The notes under the pieces are model-generated. The model did not search any database. It was not told the DNA's origin and saw only the letters and a program-made list of their open reading frames with translations. Of a stretch of 64,000 nucleotides of DNA, positions 23,037 through 33,010 are shown in pieces. Made by a program: the position numbers and the translations under genes. The first letter of the stretch is position 1. Each line of letters starts with the position of its first letter. The stretch spans positions 9,112,001 through 9,176,000 of the forward strand of contig JAVHKY010000013.1 in the NCBI GenBank assembly GCA_035079385.1, given 5' to 3'. This DNA comes from Aspidiotus rigidus (taxonomy: Eukaryota; Arthropoda; Insecta; Hemiptera; Diaspididae).

Positions 23037-23080
23037 AAATCTTTCCTCCCGAGCTATATATCATAGGAGGGGAATTTGGA

Positions 23081-24235
23081 AAAACGACGGCTTCCATAAC
23101 GAAGTTAAACGAGGAACGCAGGGAACCTGTTTCATGAGTCAAATAGGATTTGGTATTGAAAATTCAAGGAAGCCTAGACCTAGATAAAGCTAGTATAAAG
23201 AAGGCCTAGACCTACTATAAGCCTAGTATAATATAGTTCGAGAGTCGAAATTTTTCTAAGTCCCCCTCCTACCATATATAGCTCGAGAGTCGAAAATTTC
23301 CCAAGTCCCCCTCCTATCATATATAGCTCGAGAGTCAAAATTTTTTCCAAGTCCCCCTCCTATCATACATAGCTCGAGAGTCGAAATTTCCCCTCCTATC
23401 ATATATAGCTCGAGAGTCGAAATTTTTCCAAGTCCCCCTCCTATCATATATAGCTCGAGAGTCTAAATTTTTCCAAGTCCCCCTCCTACCATACATAGCT
23501 CGAGAGTCGAAATTTCCCCTCCTATCATATATAGCTCGAGAGTCTAAATTTTTTCTAAGTCCCCCTCCTATCATATATAGCTCGAGAGTCTAAATTTTTC
23601 CAAGTCCCCCTCCTACCATACATAGCTCGAGAGTCGAAAGTTTTCCAAGTCCCCCTCCTACCATATATAGCTCGAGAGTCTAAATTTTTCCAAGTCCCCC
23701 TCCTACCATACATAGCTCGAGAGTCGAAATTTCCCCTCCTATCATATATAGCTCGAGAGTCTAAATTTTTCCAAGTCCCCCTCCTACCATACATAGCTCG
23801 AGAGTCGAAAGTTTTCCAAGTCCCCCTCCTACCATATATAGCTCGAGAGACTAAATTTTTCCAAGTCCCCCTCCTACCATACATAGCTCGAGAGTCGAAA
23901 TTTCCCCTCGTATCATATATAGTTCGAGAGTCGAAATGTTTCCAAGTTTTTCGCTGGACGGCGGACGGCGCACGGCAAATTTCTCAAAAGCCCCCCATAA
24001 AACAGGTTCCCTGTTAAAATTTCGACTCTCGTGCTTTAATATGATAAGAGGGGTACTTGGAAAGATTTCTTAAGTCTATTTACTATCGTATATACTATAC
24101 TAGGTCTACGTCTCCTTTATACCAGCTTTGTACTAGGTTTAGGCTTCCTTGAATTCTCAATACCAAAACCAATTGGACTTATAGAACAGTTTCCCCGCGT
24201 ACCTCGTTCAACTTCGTTAAGGAAGCCGTCGTTTT
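23081..24235. mobile_element. 1.15-kb foldback element with a tandem-array core
   Basis: The left module (AAAACGACGGCTTCC, TAACGAAGTTAAACGAGG, then GGTATTGAAAATTCAAGGAA) at 23081-23230 is repeated in reverse complement at 24090-24235. Between them are about 15 units of a roughly 46-bp or shorter variant (CTCGAGAGTCGAAATTT..CCAAGTCCCCCTCCTA) and a right module ending in AACAGG-TTC-CCTGTT at 24001-24015. No protein is encoded; long minus-strand frames here are periodicity artefacts. Confidence 0.85.
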
Positions 24236-25140
24236 TCAGCCAGCGGACCATTTTGAGTTGGGTAAGAAATGAGACGGGTCAATTTTACCAATTTTAAAGT
24301 ATTAATAAATTTTCTTGTATTTATTTCATAATTCGTCTGCTCTTCCGAAGCGGTCTTAATGGGACGAATGGAGAGCTTTTGTAGGCTGGATTTGGCTCAC
24401 AGGCCGTGGAATACCCAAACCTGAAAGAAATAAATGGTGGGCTCCTATGGTTAGCAAAAAATCAAAAGTCGTAGAAACGTCCGAGCTCTTCTTAATGACG
24501 TCAGACCGTTCTCCATAGTCTCATATTTCTAGGTTAAAGGTCGGAATTTCACAGTCTTTTGAAATCGAAATTTTTCGAAGACCTTTTTTTATCATCTGTA
24601 AGAAGCTTTAAACGTTTGTTAGACCTACAAGTCGCAGAGAAGTCAAAATATTACCGCACCCTATGATGTCATCAGATGGACCAAGATCCTTGGCCCAGTA
24701 TACGTAGAATCACGAACTACCCTCGTTTGATGTCATCAGATACATTGTATCTCGTAGCCCAGCGGAGGCCAAAGGAGGCGAAAGCTCTAAGAATATTAGG
24801 CTAGCTTCTAGGGCTAGTTTACTTGACTAGCTTACTTACTGGCGAGAAACTAGCAGTTTCTCAAAGTCTTCAAAGTAGGTCAAGGCCACGTCTACCCTAA
24901 GACGTCATCAGAGGGTTCAATGCCCGCTAATAGACATTTTCATCAGGGAAAAAAAATTTTAAGCAAATCACAATCACTTCCAATTTTTGAATGTCATATT
25001 GATCCGGTTGTCAAAGCGGACACTAAAGTCCGAGCCTGGGAGCAAAATTACGATTTACCCTCCCCCCCCCCCCTCGCCATGCCGAACTGTTACGATAGCT
25101 GGAATTTAGACTGGTACAATGGTGGAAATATTTAGAATTC
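24236..25140. repeat. TGACGTCA-type repeat fragments next to the prodomain exon
   Basis: Words ATGACGTCAGACC (24494), TGATGTCATCAG (24665 and 24729) and AGGTCAAGGCCACG followed by AGACGTCATCAG (24876-24912), with the GGCTAGCTT / CTAGTTT motif. No gene. Confidence 0.5.
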
Positions 25141-25266
25141 TATTCGGTCTTCAAATTTCTCTCCAAAAAAAAAAGTCGGTGTTGTAGCTACAATTCTCGT
25201 GTACATTATAAAAATCAAACTACAGAAATAGACTTATAAACTAATAAACGCTGGTTTACAACATAC

Positions 25267-25487
25267 CTTACCACTTAAATACGTGGCATTTGTAAGTCCG
25301 TTGGTGATAACTTGAAAGACCCAAAAGGTGAAATTTAAATTCGGAGGAACCCTTCTCATCAGGTACGGTGTATTTGATTTCAGTTCTAATCGCACCCACA
25401 GCGTGGCCGACTTCACATTCAGATCCGCCGCTGCCATATCTTGCGACCATGAAAATTCTAGTAACTTCTGACCGTTTAAAGTATAAC
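25267..25487 (-). CDS. activin-type ligand, prodomain exon
   Basis: A 221-base exon with acceptor TTTTCCCCTCTCTTTAG and donor AAG|GTATGT. It starts with two bases of a split codon and ends in phase 0, matching the exon at 14279. It codes 73 full residues, including GQKLLEFSW and VKSATLWVRLEL, the part of the activin prodomain that forms strands of the latency shell in family structures, plus two N-glycosylation sequons (NFT and NAT). The frame is intact. The overlapping frames of 25234-25557 read through the introns and are not coding. The prodomain role (folding, dimerisation and latency) is family knowledge. Confidence 0.93.
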
Positions 25488-25662
25488 CTAAAGAGAGGGG
25501 AAAACGAAAAAGAAAAGAAAAAAAAAAAAAGCACACGTTAGAAAGCGTCGTATACAACAGAAAAATGTGTTACAAGAAAAAAGTCACATCGGTGAAAGGA
25601 TATAATAAGAATGGGCGCCGTAGTGCTTGACCTACAACAATAAAATCTTTTCCGTTAATTAC

Positions 25663-25702
25663 CTCCGAACTCGTGCTTTACGGCATCCCCGTCCGACACA
25701 GA
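25663..25702 (-). CDS. possible 40-nt activin prodomain exon
   Basis: On the minus strand, between AG at 25703-25704 and donor GGAG|GTAATT, lies a 40-base segment reading SVSDGDAVKHEFG in one frame. It ends with exactly the one base (G) needed to complete the split first codon of the exon at 25487, giving G-Y-T-L. The intron between would be 175 bases. Against it: the acceptor is weak (AAAAAATAG) and 40 bases is short, and a stop lies just upstream in this frame. A longer exon with a sequence error, or coincidence, are alternatives. Confidence 0.3.
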
Positions 25703-27300
25703 CTATTTTTTGAGACGCGAAAGAAGGCGTCCCGAGAGAGAGAAAATTTTTTGACGAAAATTCTTTTAAAAACGTTGACCTCTCGAACGGAGGGAAAATA
25801 TATTCCGAGATCGAAGCGATAAATACGCTCGAAAAACGAAGAGGAAAAAAAAAGCGGGAAAAAAGGCGACGATTCAAAGTAGCCCCAGTACACACGCGGA
25901 GTTTTGTTTTTATACACAGCTCGTGGATTTTATGTTCGCTACTAAACGTCATAAAATTGTAAACACGTATAATATTTATTTGTAAGACGGATCCGTGTTG
26001 TCTCGTGATTTCGCCAACTTTTTCGGAGTCTGATGTTGGCGAAAAACAAAATTTTGTGGCCATTCTAGAGTTTGGAAAATTTTTTGATTTTATAATTGTC
26101 GGAGTAGGAGTCTATTATCACCTGTAAGATTTCTTATTTTTCTCTCTCTCTTTTCCTTAAAAACAAAGGTAAGTAAGAATAATTTGAATTGAAGTAAAAT
26201 AAACGTTTGTGATAATCAGTTTCACAATAAACAGTACTTCAACTTTAAATTGTATACGTTTATTAATTTGTCCATCAGGGACACAATTATTACTCATTGT
26301 GAATGATCGTCGTGAATAATTTTATCGTTCCATTCAAAGCAACATTCTTAAATGATTTTCCCCGAACAGGAAAAATTTTTATTACTGGTTCTCTTGAATT
26401 TGTAAATGATTGAGACTGGACCGCTGGAACATGAAAGTTTTGTCGTTAAATGAATCGTAAAGTTTCCATTCAACGTCCCAGAAATCTGAATTTACTCCTT
26501 TGTAGGTATCAATAAACTACTACTAAATTCGTACCTTCTTTTTTTATAGATAAGAAGAGATATACTTCTAAATCGAAATGTGGGAAATGTTGACAGAAGT
26601 GAAATGATTTATTCTTTTAAATTTACAATTTTCGATAAACTATAAGTGGCCATTATTCTTATTTTCAGTGAACTGGCTCGTGTTTCGGAGATTTCAAGTA
26701 TGAGTATAAAAAACGTCGGCTTCCTTAACGATGTTAAACAAGAAAGGCAGGCAGGTGTCGAAAATCTGCAATTTTCGGAAGTTTCATCGCTGCGGCAATA
26801 GTCGACTGATAAACAAATAACGAAATCCATAGCAATGAAAAATCCCATTTTCAGTATTTCCCTTCAAACTCTCTTATTAATCTCTGCCTACGAATTTCGG
26901 TTACGAGTTACATATAAACGATAACAAACATTTGCGATACGATGTCGGACCAGCAGACGCCGACTTAGCAATTCCTGATGGTTCCAATCGATGTAAGTAT
27001 TTATTCTTAGACAATTCGACTCTTTTTATTATTCTGGTTCGAGCCGCTAAGGACTTGTACGATCCAAGACCTTAATCTTATAGATGTTTTATTCTCTGTC
27101 CGTTAGATTCCCGATGATCCGTCAATGACGACCACGGTACACATTCAGACACGTTTCGGACTTATAATTATTCGATTTATCTTCTTAATTAAATAAATAT
27201 ACTTTATATCTCTTTCACGTCTCGATATTTTCCTCAGATTGAGTTTTCAGCCCGTCTTCCACTGCAGTAAAGCCACTCTAGCTATTCCCCCCTTTCGCAT
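25703..27300. other. upstream region of the known activin exons, no gene recognised
   Basis: Unique AT-rich DNA. A 134-codon minus-strand frame at 25659-26063 has no prodomain resemblance and ends in the wrong phase for the next exon. A left-module fragment of the hairpin repeat (CGTCGGCTTCCTTAACGATG) sits at about 26715. The 5' activin exons and promoter are not identified. Confidence 0.4.
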
Positions 27301-27309
27301 TTCCCACAG

Positions 27310-27570
27310 CAGGGAACGTGTTCTATGGGTTGAAGAATAATACATTATAATTATGACCTGCATTAGGATAGCCCCTTCATGTAACTAGACATGCAATACT
27401 TTGTACACCAATTGGCTTGGCCCCTTCAGTGAACCAGATATGCAATACTTCAAACACCATCAATCTTCTCTCATGTATAGCTCGAGAGTCAAAATTTTTT
27501 CCAAGTTTTTAGCCGGATGGCGCGCGACAAATTATTTAAAAAAAACCATAAACAGATTCCCTGTTAAAAA
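27310..27570 (+). mobile_element. hairpin-family fragment with TAGCCCCTTCA words
   Basis: Contains TAGCCCCTTCATGTAACTAG and a partner copy, one tandem unit, a right module (GGATGGCGCGCGACAAATTA) and a degraded terminal hairpin (AACAGATTCCCTGTTAAAAA). Confidence 0.6.
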
Positions 27571-27599
27571 TGAAATTAATGAGTTTATTTAAGTAAATT

Positions 27600-27985
27600 T
27601 AAGGTCGATTAAAAGTCGACATACTACTACAAGTCGACGGAATAGAGCAACTGATTTCAGGTACATCAAAAATTTGGTCATGTTGACTCGAAATTAAAGT
27701 AAGTAATGTAGTGAAATTGAGAGTCGTCTTAAAGTACCAATATCAGCATACAATTAATTTTGACTGAGACGAGTCGACTTTTGGTCGACATTGTACGTGA
27801 CTCAGAAGTAACAGCAAGTAGATGGTTGATATGGTTCATCATGCAGCCTCCCACTACTACACAAAACCTTCATCGACTGCCCGGAATATATTACACTTGT
27901 ACCAATCTACCGCGGTCACTCATTTTTGCCCAAAATTTCAAGCCGATTTCTTAGGAATGAATCAACTATCATATTGTTCGCAAAC
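27600..27985. repeat. GTCGAC / GTCGATT-rich dispersed repeat
   Basis: Clusters of GTCGAC, TCGACT and AGTCGT words spaced 15-40 bases. The same style, including ACGTGACTCAGAA and ATGGTTCATC, occurs at 33190-34260 and 47730-48360. No gene. Confidence 0.5.
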
Positions 27986-27989
27986 TCGC

Positions 27990-28885
27990 AGATAAATAAA
28001 GATATTTAAAATAAAATTTAAAATTTAAAAATTAATATTCTTAATGATAAAATTATTCAATAAATGAACACATTCTACTAGTCATAAAAATATTAGATTT
28101 ATTATATTCAATTTAAGGAGTTCCAACAGGAATAATTATTAAATATAATTTTTTTTTTTTTTTTTAATTTTATATCAATTTTATTTTTTGAAATTAAATT
28201 TCAACTTTATTTAAGAAGTTTATAATATAGGTAATATTATTTTGAAAAAATAAAGATCTTATTTAAATTTTCTTGATGTAGTTGATTTAATCAAAATGAT
28301 TAATTTTTTTTCAGAATTATTTATTTAATAAAAATATTTATATTAATTTTCAATAAAAATTATCATAAAACAACTAAAAAAATTGAAACTAAATAATTTT
28401 TTATATCATTCAACTTATTTAACATATTTGATCCTTTAAATGAGAATTAATTATTTAATCATTTCAATGATTTGAAATAATCATATTGAACCAGAATGAT
28501 ATTTTTCATTTTTTTGTTCAATTTTACATTCAATTAATAAAAAATTATTAAGTTTATTTATAACAAATAGAAAAATTATTAAAAAACAATTTTTAAAGAG
28601 GTCATTTAAATAATAAATTGATATAAATTAAATTGATAAAGGACAATGATAATTAAATTATAATAATTAAATTTAAAATTAAAATTACGTGATATTGTAC
28701 GAATTTTATAAATTAAATTTAAATAAATACATACATAATATAATATTTAGATTCATTTTAAAAAATTATTTAAATTAAATAATTCAATTTTAATTGGTAT
28801 AAATCCATGATAAATTCCACAAATTTCTGAACATTGTCCATAAATAATTGAAGGTATACTAATTAATATTGTAATTTTAGACCAC
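27990..28885 (-). other. nuclear insertion of mitochondrial DNA (numt), extent approximate
   Basis: An extremely AT-rich block whose left part becomes anonymous A/T. The right end carries the C-terminus of COX2 on the minus strand (separate entry). About 610 bases further along that strand (28118-28138) the reading IIPVGTP resembles the conserved VPxGTP stretch of ATP6, at roughly the distance expected for COX2-tRNA-tRNA-ATP8-ATP6. ATP8 and the tRNAs are not recognisable, so only the COX2 part is certain. Confidence 0.6.
28747..28880 (-). pseudogene. COX2: mitochondrial COX2 C-terminus (numt)
   Basis: The minus-strand reading [20 protein letters not shown] then FIPIKIE matches the binuclear copper A region of cytochrome c oxidase subunit II: both cysteines of C-S-E-I-C, the intervening glutamate and the following histidine are present. 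The end reads FLK-TGA-ATC-TAA, which becomes FLKWI-stop only if TGA is read as tryptophan, as in invertebrate mitochondria. The 5' part of the gene is missing: similarity ends abruptly near 28880 and unrelated sequence follows. No function is expected in the nucleus. Confidence 0.92.
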
Positions 28886-29955
28886 AATCGCACTCCTCTC
28901 GATATAATCCTGCTAACGAGATTGCTATCTTCATTTCTTTCTTCTCTCACATGAGAAAGCCTTAGATATGGACTGGTTTTTCCTGTCGAAAATGGCGGTC
29001 TATTAATATCATCTAACTAAAGACCGTTTTATGGCGTCTCTATTGCCCAAAACTTGATTATTCTGCTTGTCAAAAAGGGTCTATTTGTAGTGGTCCGTTA
29101 ATATCGCTTGTATATAGTCTACAACATACTGTTTTATAATCGTCTACCTTGCCCAGAAATCTACCAAAGAATTCTAAATATGGTGATTTGTTGACAATGA
29201 TTAAATATTGACTATGAGAAAATATTTTATATCGTCAAGGTTCCCTAGAAATCGACTCTTTTTTTGGTCAAAAATGGTCAAAATATAGTCAATTGCAGAG
29301 GAAGTATGGCCAATGATTGACGATAGACCATTTTATGGTACCTACATCACCTACAGATCGACCAATTTTTTCATTCAAAATTTTGTCAAGTTGCTTTAAA
29401 TGTGGTCTAAATATAGTGGGGAAGAGCGGAAGTAAATCGACTGAAAAAGTTGGTCTGTTATTAGTCACTCATCAGAGAGCACCCCCTCAGTCTATTTTTG
29501 GTCTATATTTACTCAAAATCAACTGAGATATCTGGTCGATCTGGTTTATCAGGCTTATTAGCTACGACATATACTGTTTTGTGATTGGTCAACTCAGTTG
29601 ATCAATATGCTGGTTTCTATTGGCTACCACCTTTGTCGCTATCTTATTGGTCGATTCTGTTCTTGTTCTCTCGTCCCATCATCGCTGTCAAACGTGATTA
29701 CATTTTGTTTGAGAAGCTGGCTTTCTTCATCTTCGCCTTTGCAATCTCCACCTATTCCCAGAGTTCTCTTCTCTTTGAGCAATGCTCTACACGTACTATT
29801 TCAAATATTCCTTCTCCATTGTGCTGTTCTTTGTCTCAGTATTTATGGAAAAGTGAACTTATTTTCATCTTCTTCCCCTCAATGTTTTGTACTCCTTCTT
29901 TCAAATTTCGACCTGCCAGCTATATCTGAAAGGAGGGTGACATAGAAAAAAATAG
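28886..29955. repeat. TGGTCTA / TAGACCA-rich degenerate repeat
   Basis: From about 28975 to 29550 phrases such as CCGTTTTATGG, GGTCTATTT, CAGAAATCTACC and AGATCGACC recur with diverged spacing near 110-130 bases. From 29580 to 29930 reading frames rich in S, F and L (29585-29929) lack a recognisable domain. No gene supported. Confidence 0.4.
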
Positions 29956-30260
29956 GTCCTGCAATAGCAGCGGGGAACCCGCTGCCCCGAGTCCCCTAGA
30001 GCCTACAGTTTTTCCAAGTCCTGAAAATCATGACGTGACAACGCCGTCGTCTTTCCAAGTCCCCCTCCTATTATGTATAGCTCAGAGGTAGGAATTTTTC
30101 CAAAGCCCCCTTCCTATCATATACTGTATGGCTAAAGGGTCGACATTTTTCCAAGTCCCCCCCCCTCTCCGTGACGTCATCAAACTCGCTCGCGCTCGCG
30201 GACAAAGATTTCCTGGAAGTACCCCCCAACAAAACAGATAGCGGGTTCCCCGCTAAAAAA
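29950..30260. mobile_element. GCGGGG-hairpin element, copy 1
   Basis: Starts GGTCCTGCAATAGC followed by the palindrome AGCGGGGAACCCGCT (29969-29983), ends with AGCGGGTTCCCCGCT (30240-30254) and AAAAAA. The interior contains TCCAAGTCCCC units and a GACGTCATCAAACTCGCTCG block. It is the sister family of the AACAGG-ended elements, with an inverted counterpart at 39985-40235. Confidence 0.75.
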
Positions 30261-30565
30261 ACTAATCTATGATGTCGTCAGATTATGACGTTACAATTCT
30301 GACCTATGACGTCATCAAATTGCGATGTCACAGGCTTGGTCTTTGGTGCTATATATCATAGGAGAAAGACAAATTTAAAATTTCTTTATTACAATTCACC
30401 GCATAAATTCAAACTTTACACCGAGCGCTTTTGACTAAGGTCATCTTCCGGGTGGACAAAAAGCTGTTTGAATTTATGCCGTGAATTGTAATAAAGACAT
30501 TTTAAATTTGTCATAATGAACCGGAATATTATAGAAAAGCGTGTATAGTAGATAGGAGAAACACT

Positions 30566-30937
30566 TGGAAAAACGATGGCTTCCTTAACGAAGTTAAGCG
30601 AGGAACGCAGGGAACCTGCTTTATGAGTCATAAGGGATTTGGTGTATTGAGAATTCAAGGAAGCCTAGATCTAGATAAAGCTAGTATAAAGAAGGCCTAC
30701 ACCTACTATAAGCCTAGTATAATATAGTTTGAGAGTCTAAATTTTTCTCGAATCTCCAGCTATATATGATAGGAGGGGGACTTGGAAAAATTTTGATTCT
30801 CGAGCTATATATTATAGCAGGGGGACTTGGAAAAATTCCTATCATACATGGCTCGAGAGTCGAAATTTTCCTGTTTTTTGTTGGATGGCGCACGGCAAAT
30901 TTCTCTAAAAGCCCCCCACAGAACAGGTTTCCTGTTA
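30566..30937 (+). mobile_element. hairpin-ended repeat, near-complete copy
   Basis: Left module GAAAAACGATGGCTTCC at about 30567, CCTAGATCTAGATAAAGC, two to three tandem units in mixed orientation, and a right module ending AACAGGTTTCCTGTTA. The foldback array starts directly after it. Confidence 0.75.
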
Positions 30938-32595
30938 ATATAACTTTCAACAGCCTGCAACAATAGAGTCTACTACTGAATGATATTATAAGTAAGTATG
31001 GGTTGCGTGAGTGAATCAAACAAGGTAAAAATCGAATCTATCTGCAGAGAATTGTTAGTTCATACCCTTTTAATCCCATATTTTATTGTGTGCTTGTGTG
31101 AGTGTGTCAGCAGCCTGTTTGTGTAAAATATGCTTTTTAAAAGGTGAAAATGGACATGATACCTTTTAAACTCTAAAGGTAAAAACGGTAGATTTAACTA
31201 TCGAAGTGGAGAAAAACGTTAAATAGCATATTTTACACATACAGGTTGCTGACACACTCACACAAGTACACAACAAAATATAACTTTCAACAGCCTGCAA
31301 CAATAGAGTCTACTACTGAATGATATTATAAGTAAGTATGGGTTGCGTGAGTGAATCAAAAAAGGTAAAAATTGAATCTAAACATGATACCTGCAGAGAA
31401 TTGTTACTTCATACCCTTTTAATCCCATATTTTATTGTGTGTTTGTGTGCGTGTGTCAGCAACCTGTATGTGTAAAATATGCTATTTAACGTTTTTCTCC
31501 ACTTCGATAGTTAAATCTACCGTTTTTACCTTTAGAGTTTAAAAGGTATCATGTCCATTTTCACCTTTTAAAAAGCATATTTTACACATACAGGCTGCTG
31601 ACACACTCAGACAAGCACACAATAAAGTATAGGATTAAAAGGGTACGAACTAACAATTCTCTGCAGGTATCATGTTCAGATTCAATTTTTACCCTTTTTG
31701 ATTCACTCACACAACCTATACTTACTTATAATATCATTCAGTAGTAGACTCTATTGTTGCAGGCTGTTGAAAGTTATATTTTGTTGTGTACTTGTGTGAG
31801 TGTGTCAGCAGCCTGTATGTGTAAAATATGCTTTTTAAAAGGTGACAATGGACATAATACCTTTTCAATTCTGGAGATAAAACGGTATCCATTTTCATCT
31901 TTTAAAAAGCATATTTTACACATACAGGTTGCTGACACACTCACACAAGTACACAACAAAATATTACTTTCAACAGCCTGCAACGATAGAGTTTACTACT
32001 GAATGATATTATAAGTAAGTATGGGTTGCGTGAGTGAATCAAAAAGGGTAAAAATTGAATCTGAACATGATACCTGCAGAGAATTGTTAGTTCGTACCCT
32101 TTTAATCCTATATTTTATTGTGTGTTTGTGTGAGTGTGTCAGCAACCTGTCTGTGTAAAATATGCTATTTTCCAGTTGAATAGTCGAATCAACTCATTGG
32201 TCATTACTACGTTTTATCCTCAGAATAAGGTATTATGTCCATTTTCACCTTTTAAAAAGCATATTTTACACATACAGGCTGAAGACACACTCACACAAGC
32301 ACACAATAAAATATGGGATTAAAAGGGTATGAACTAACAATTCTCTGCAGATATGTTTAGATTCAACGTTTACCTTGTTTGATTCACTCACGCAACCCAC
32401 ACTTACTTATAATATCATTTAGTAGTAGACTCTATTGTTGCAGGCTGTTGAAAGTTATATTTTGTTGTGTACTTGTGTGAGTGTGTCAGCAGCCTAAATG
32501 TGTAAAATATGCTTTTTAAAAGGTGAAAATGGACATAATACTGGAGATAAAACGGTATCCATTTTCACCTTTAAACAGCATATTTTAAACATACC
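30938..32595. repeat. cascade of alternating inverted modules (foldback array)
   Basis: Two modules alternate in orientation. Module A (ACTTTCAACAGCCTGCAAC to GGTTGCGTGAGTGAATC) is forward at about 30940, 31280 and 31967 and reversed at about 31700-31780 and 32385-32460. Module B (TTGTGTGAGTGTGTCAGCAG to AAATATGCT) occurs as five head-to-head pairs, near 31090/31240, 31440/31600, 31795/31940, 32125/32285 and 32475/32590. Each B pair could form a hairpin with a 60-90 base stem. Frames on both strands have near-identical peptides because of the symmetry; they are not genes. Confidence 0.85.
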
Positions 32596-33010
32596 TCTAT
32601 AAGCCTAGTATAATATAGTTTGAGAGTCTAAATTTTTCTCGAATATCCAGCTATATATGAAAGCTCGAGTCGAAATTTTTCGAAGTCCCTCTCCTATCAT
32701 ATATGGCTCGAGAGTCGAAATTTTTCCAAGTTTTTTGCTGGACAGCGCACGGCGCACGTCGCACAGCACATTTCTCAAAACCCCCCATAAAACAGGTTCC
32801 CTGTTAAAATTTCAACCTGTAAGCTATATATGATAGGAGGGATATGGAGAAAAAAAAACTGATCTATGACGTCATCAGATTGTGACGTCACAGGCCCCGG
32901 CTTCCAAACTATAAAAGGAGGACTTGGAGAATTGTCGAGCTCCGACCTTTGCTGTCCGGCCGGACGGCGGACTTTCTTTCCGAAAAACCACCCGATTCAA
33001 CAAATTCCTT
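32596..33010 (+). mobile_element. hairpin-ended repeat, right-hand part
   Basis: Resumes with ATAAGCCTAGTATAATATAG, as at 30710, after the foldback array, passes through three tandem units and ends at AACAGG-TTC-CCTGTT (32791-32805). Then TATGACGTCATCAGATTGTG and a GCCGGACGGCGGA block like those at 3640-3760 follow. Confidence 0.7.

Larger units (their letters stand above)
14280..25266 (-). other. 10,987-base intron of the activin gene
   Basis: Donor AAG|GTATGT at 25267/25266 and acceptor CTTATGCAG|GAA at 14280/14279, both phase 0. The intron is mostly repeats, described separately: a 2.5-kb minisatellite, a MITE, a 1.15-kb foldback element and TGACGTCA-rich pieces. The stretch 19440-20560 looks comparatively unique and would be the first place to look for intronic enhancers. 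Confidence 0.9.

Noticed and set aside
23256..23884. Long minus-strand frames with repeated IYDRRGTWKNFDSRA-type peptides
   Set aside because: They follow the period of the tandem array in several frames and on different copies; no start context, no splice sites and no domain.
25659..26063. 134-codon minus-strand frame as an activin prodomain exon
   Set aside because: It ends in the wrong phase for the exon at 25487, reads through the only plausible donor, and has no prodomain resemblance.
28390..28470. Plus-strand reading NLFNMFDPL as the ATP6 start
   Set aside because: It is on the opposite strand from the COX2 fragment, contains stops, and short readings in A/T-only DNA are unreliable.
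31754..32322. Frames with near-identical peptides on both strands (CMCKICFLK)
   Set aside because: They result from the inverted modules of the foldback array.
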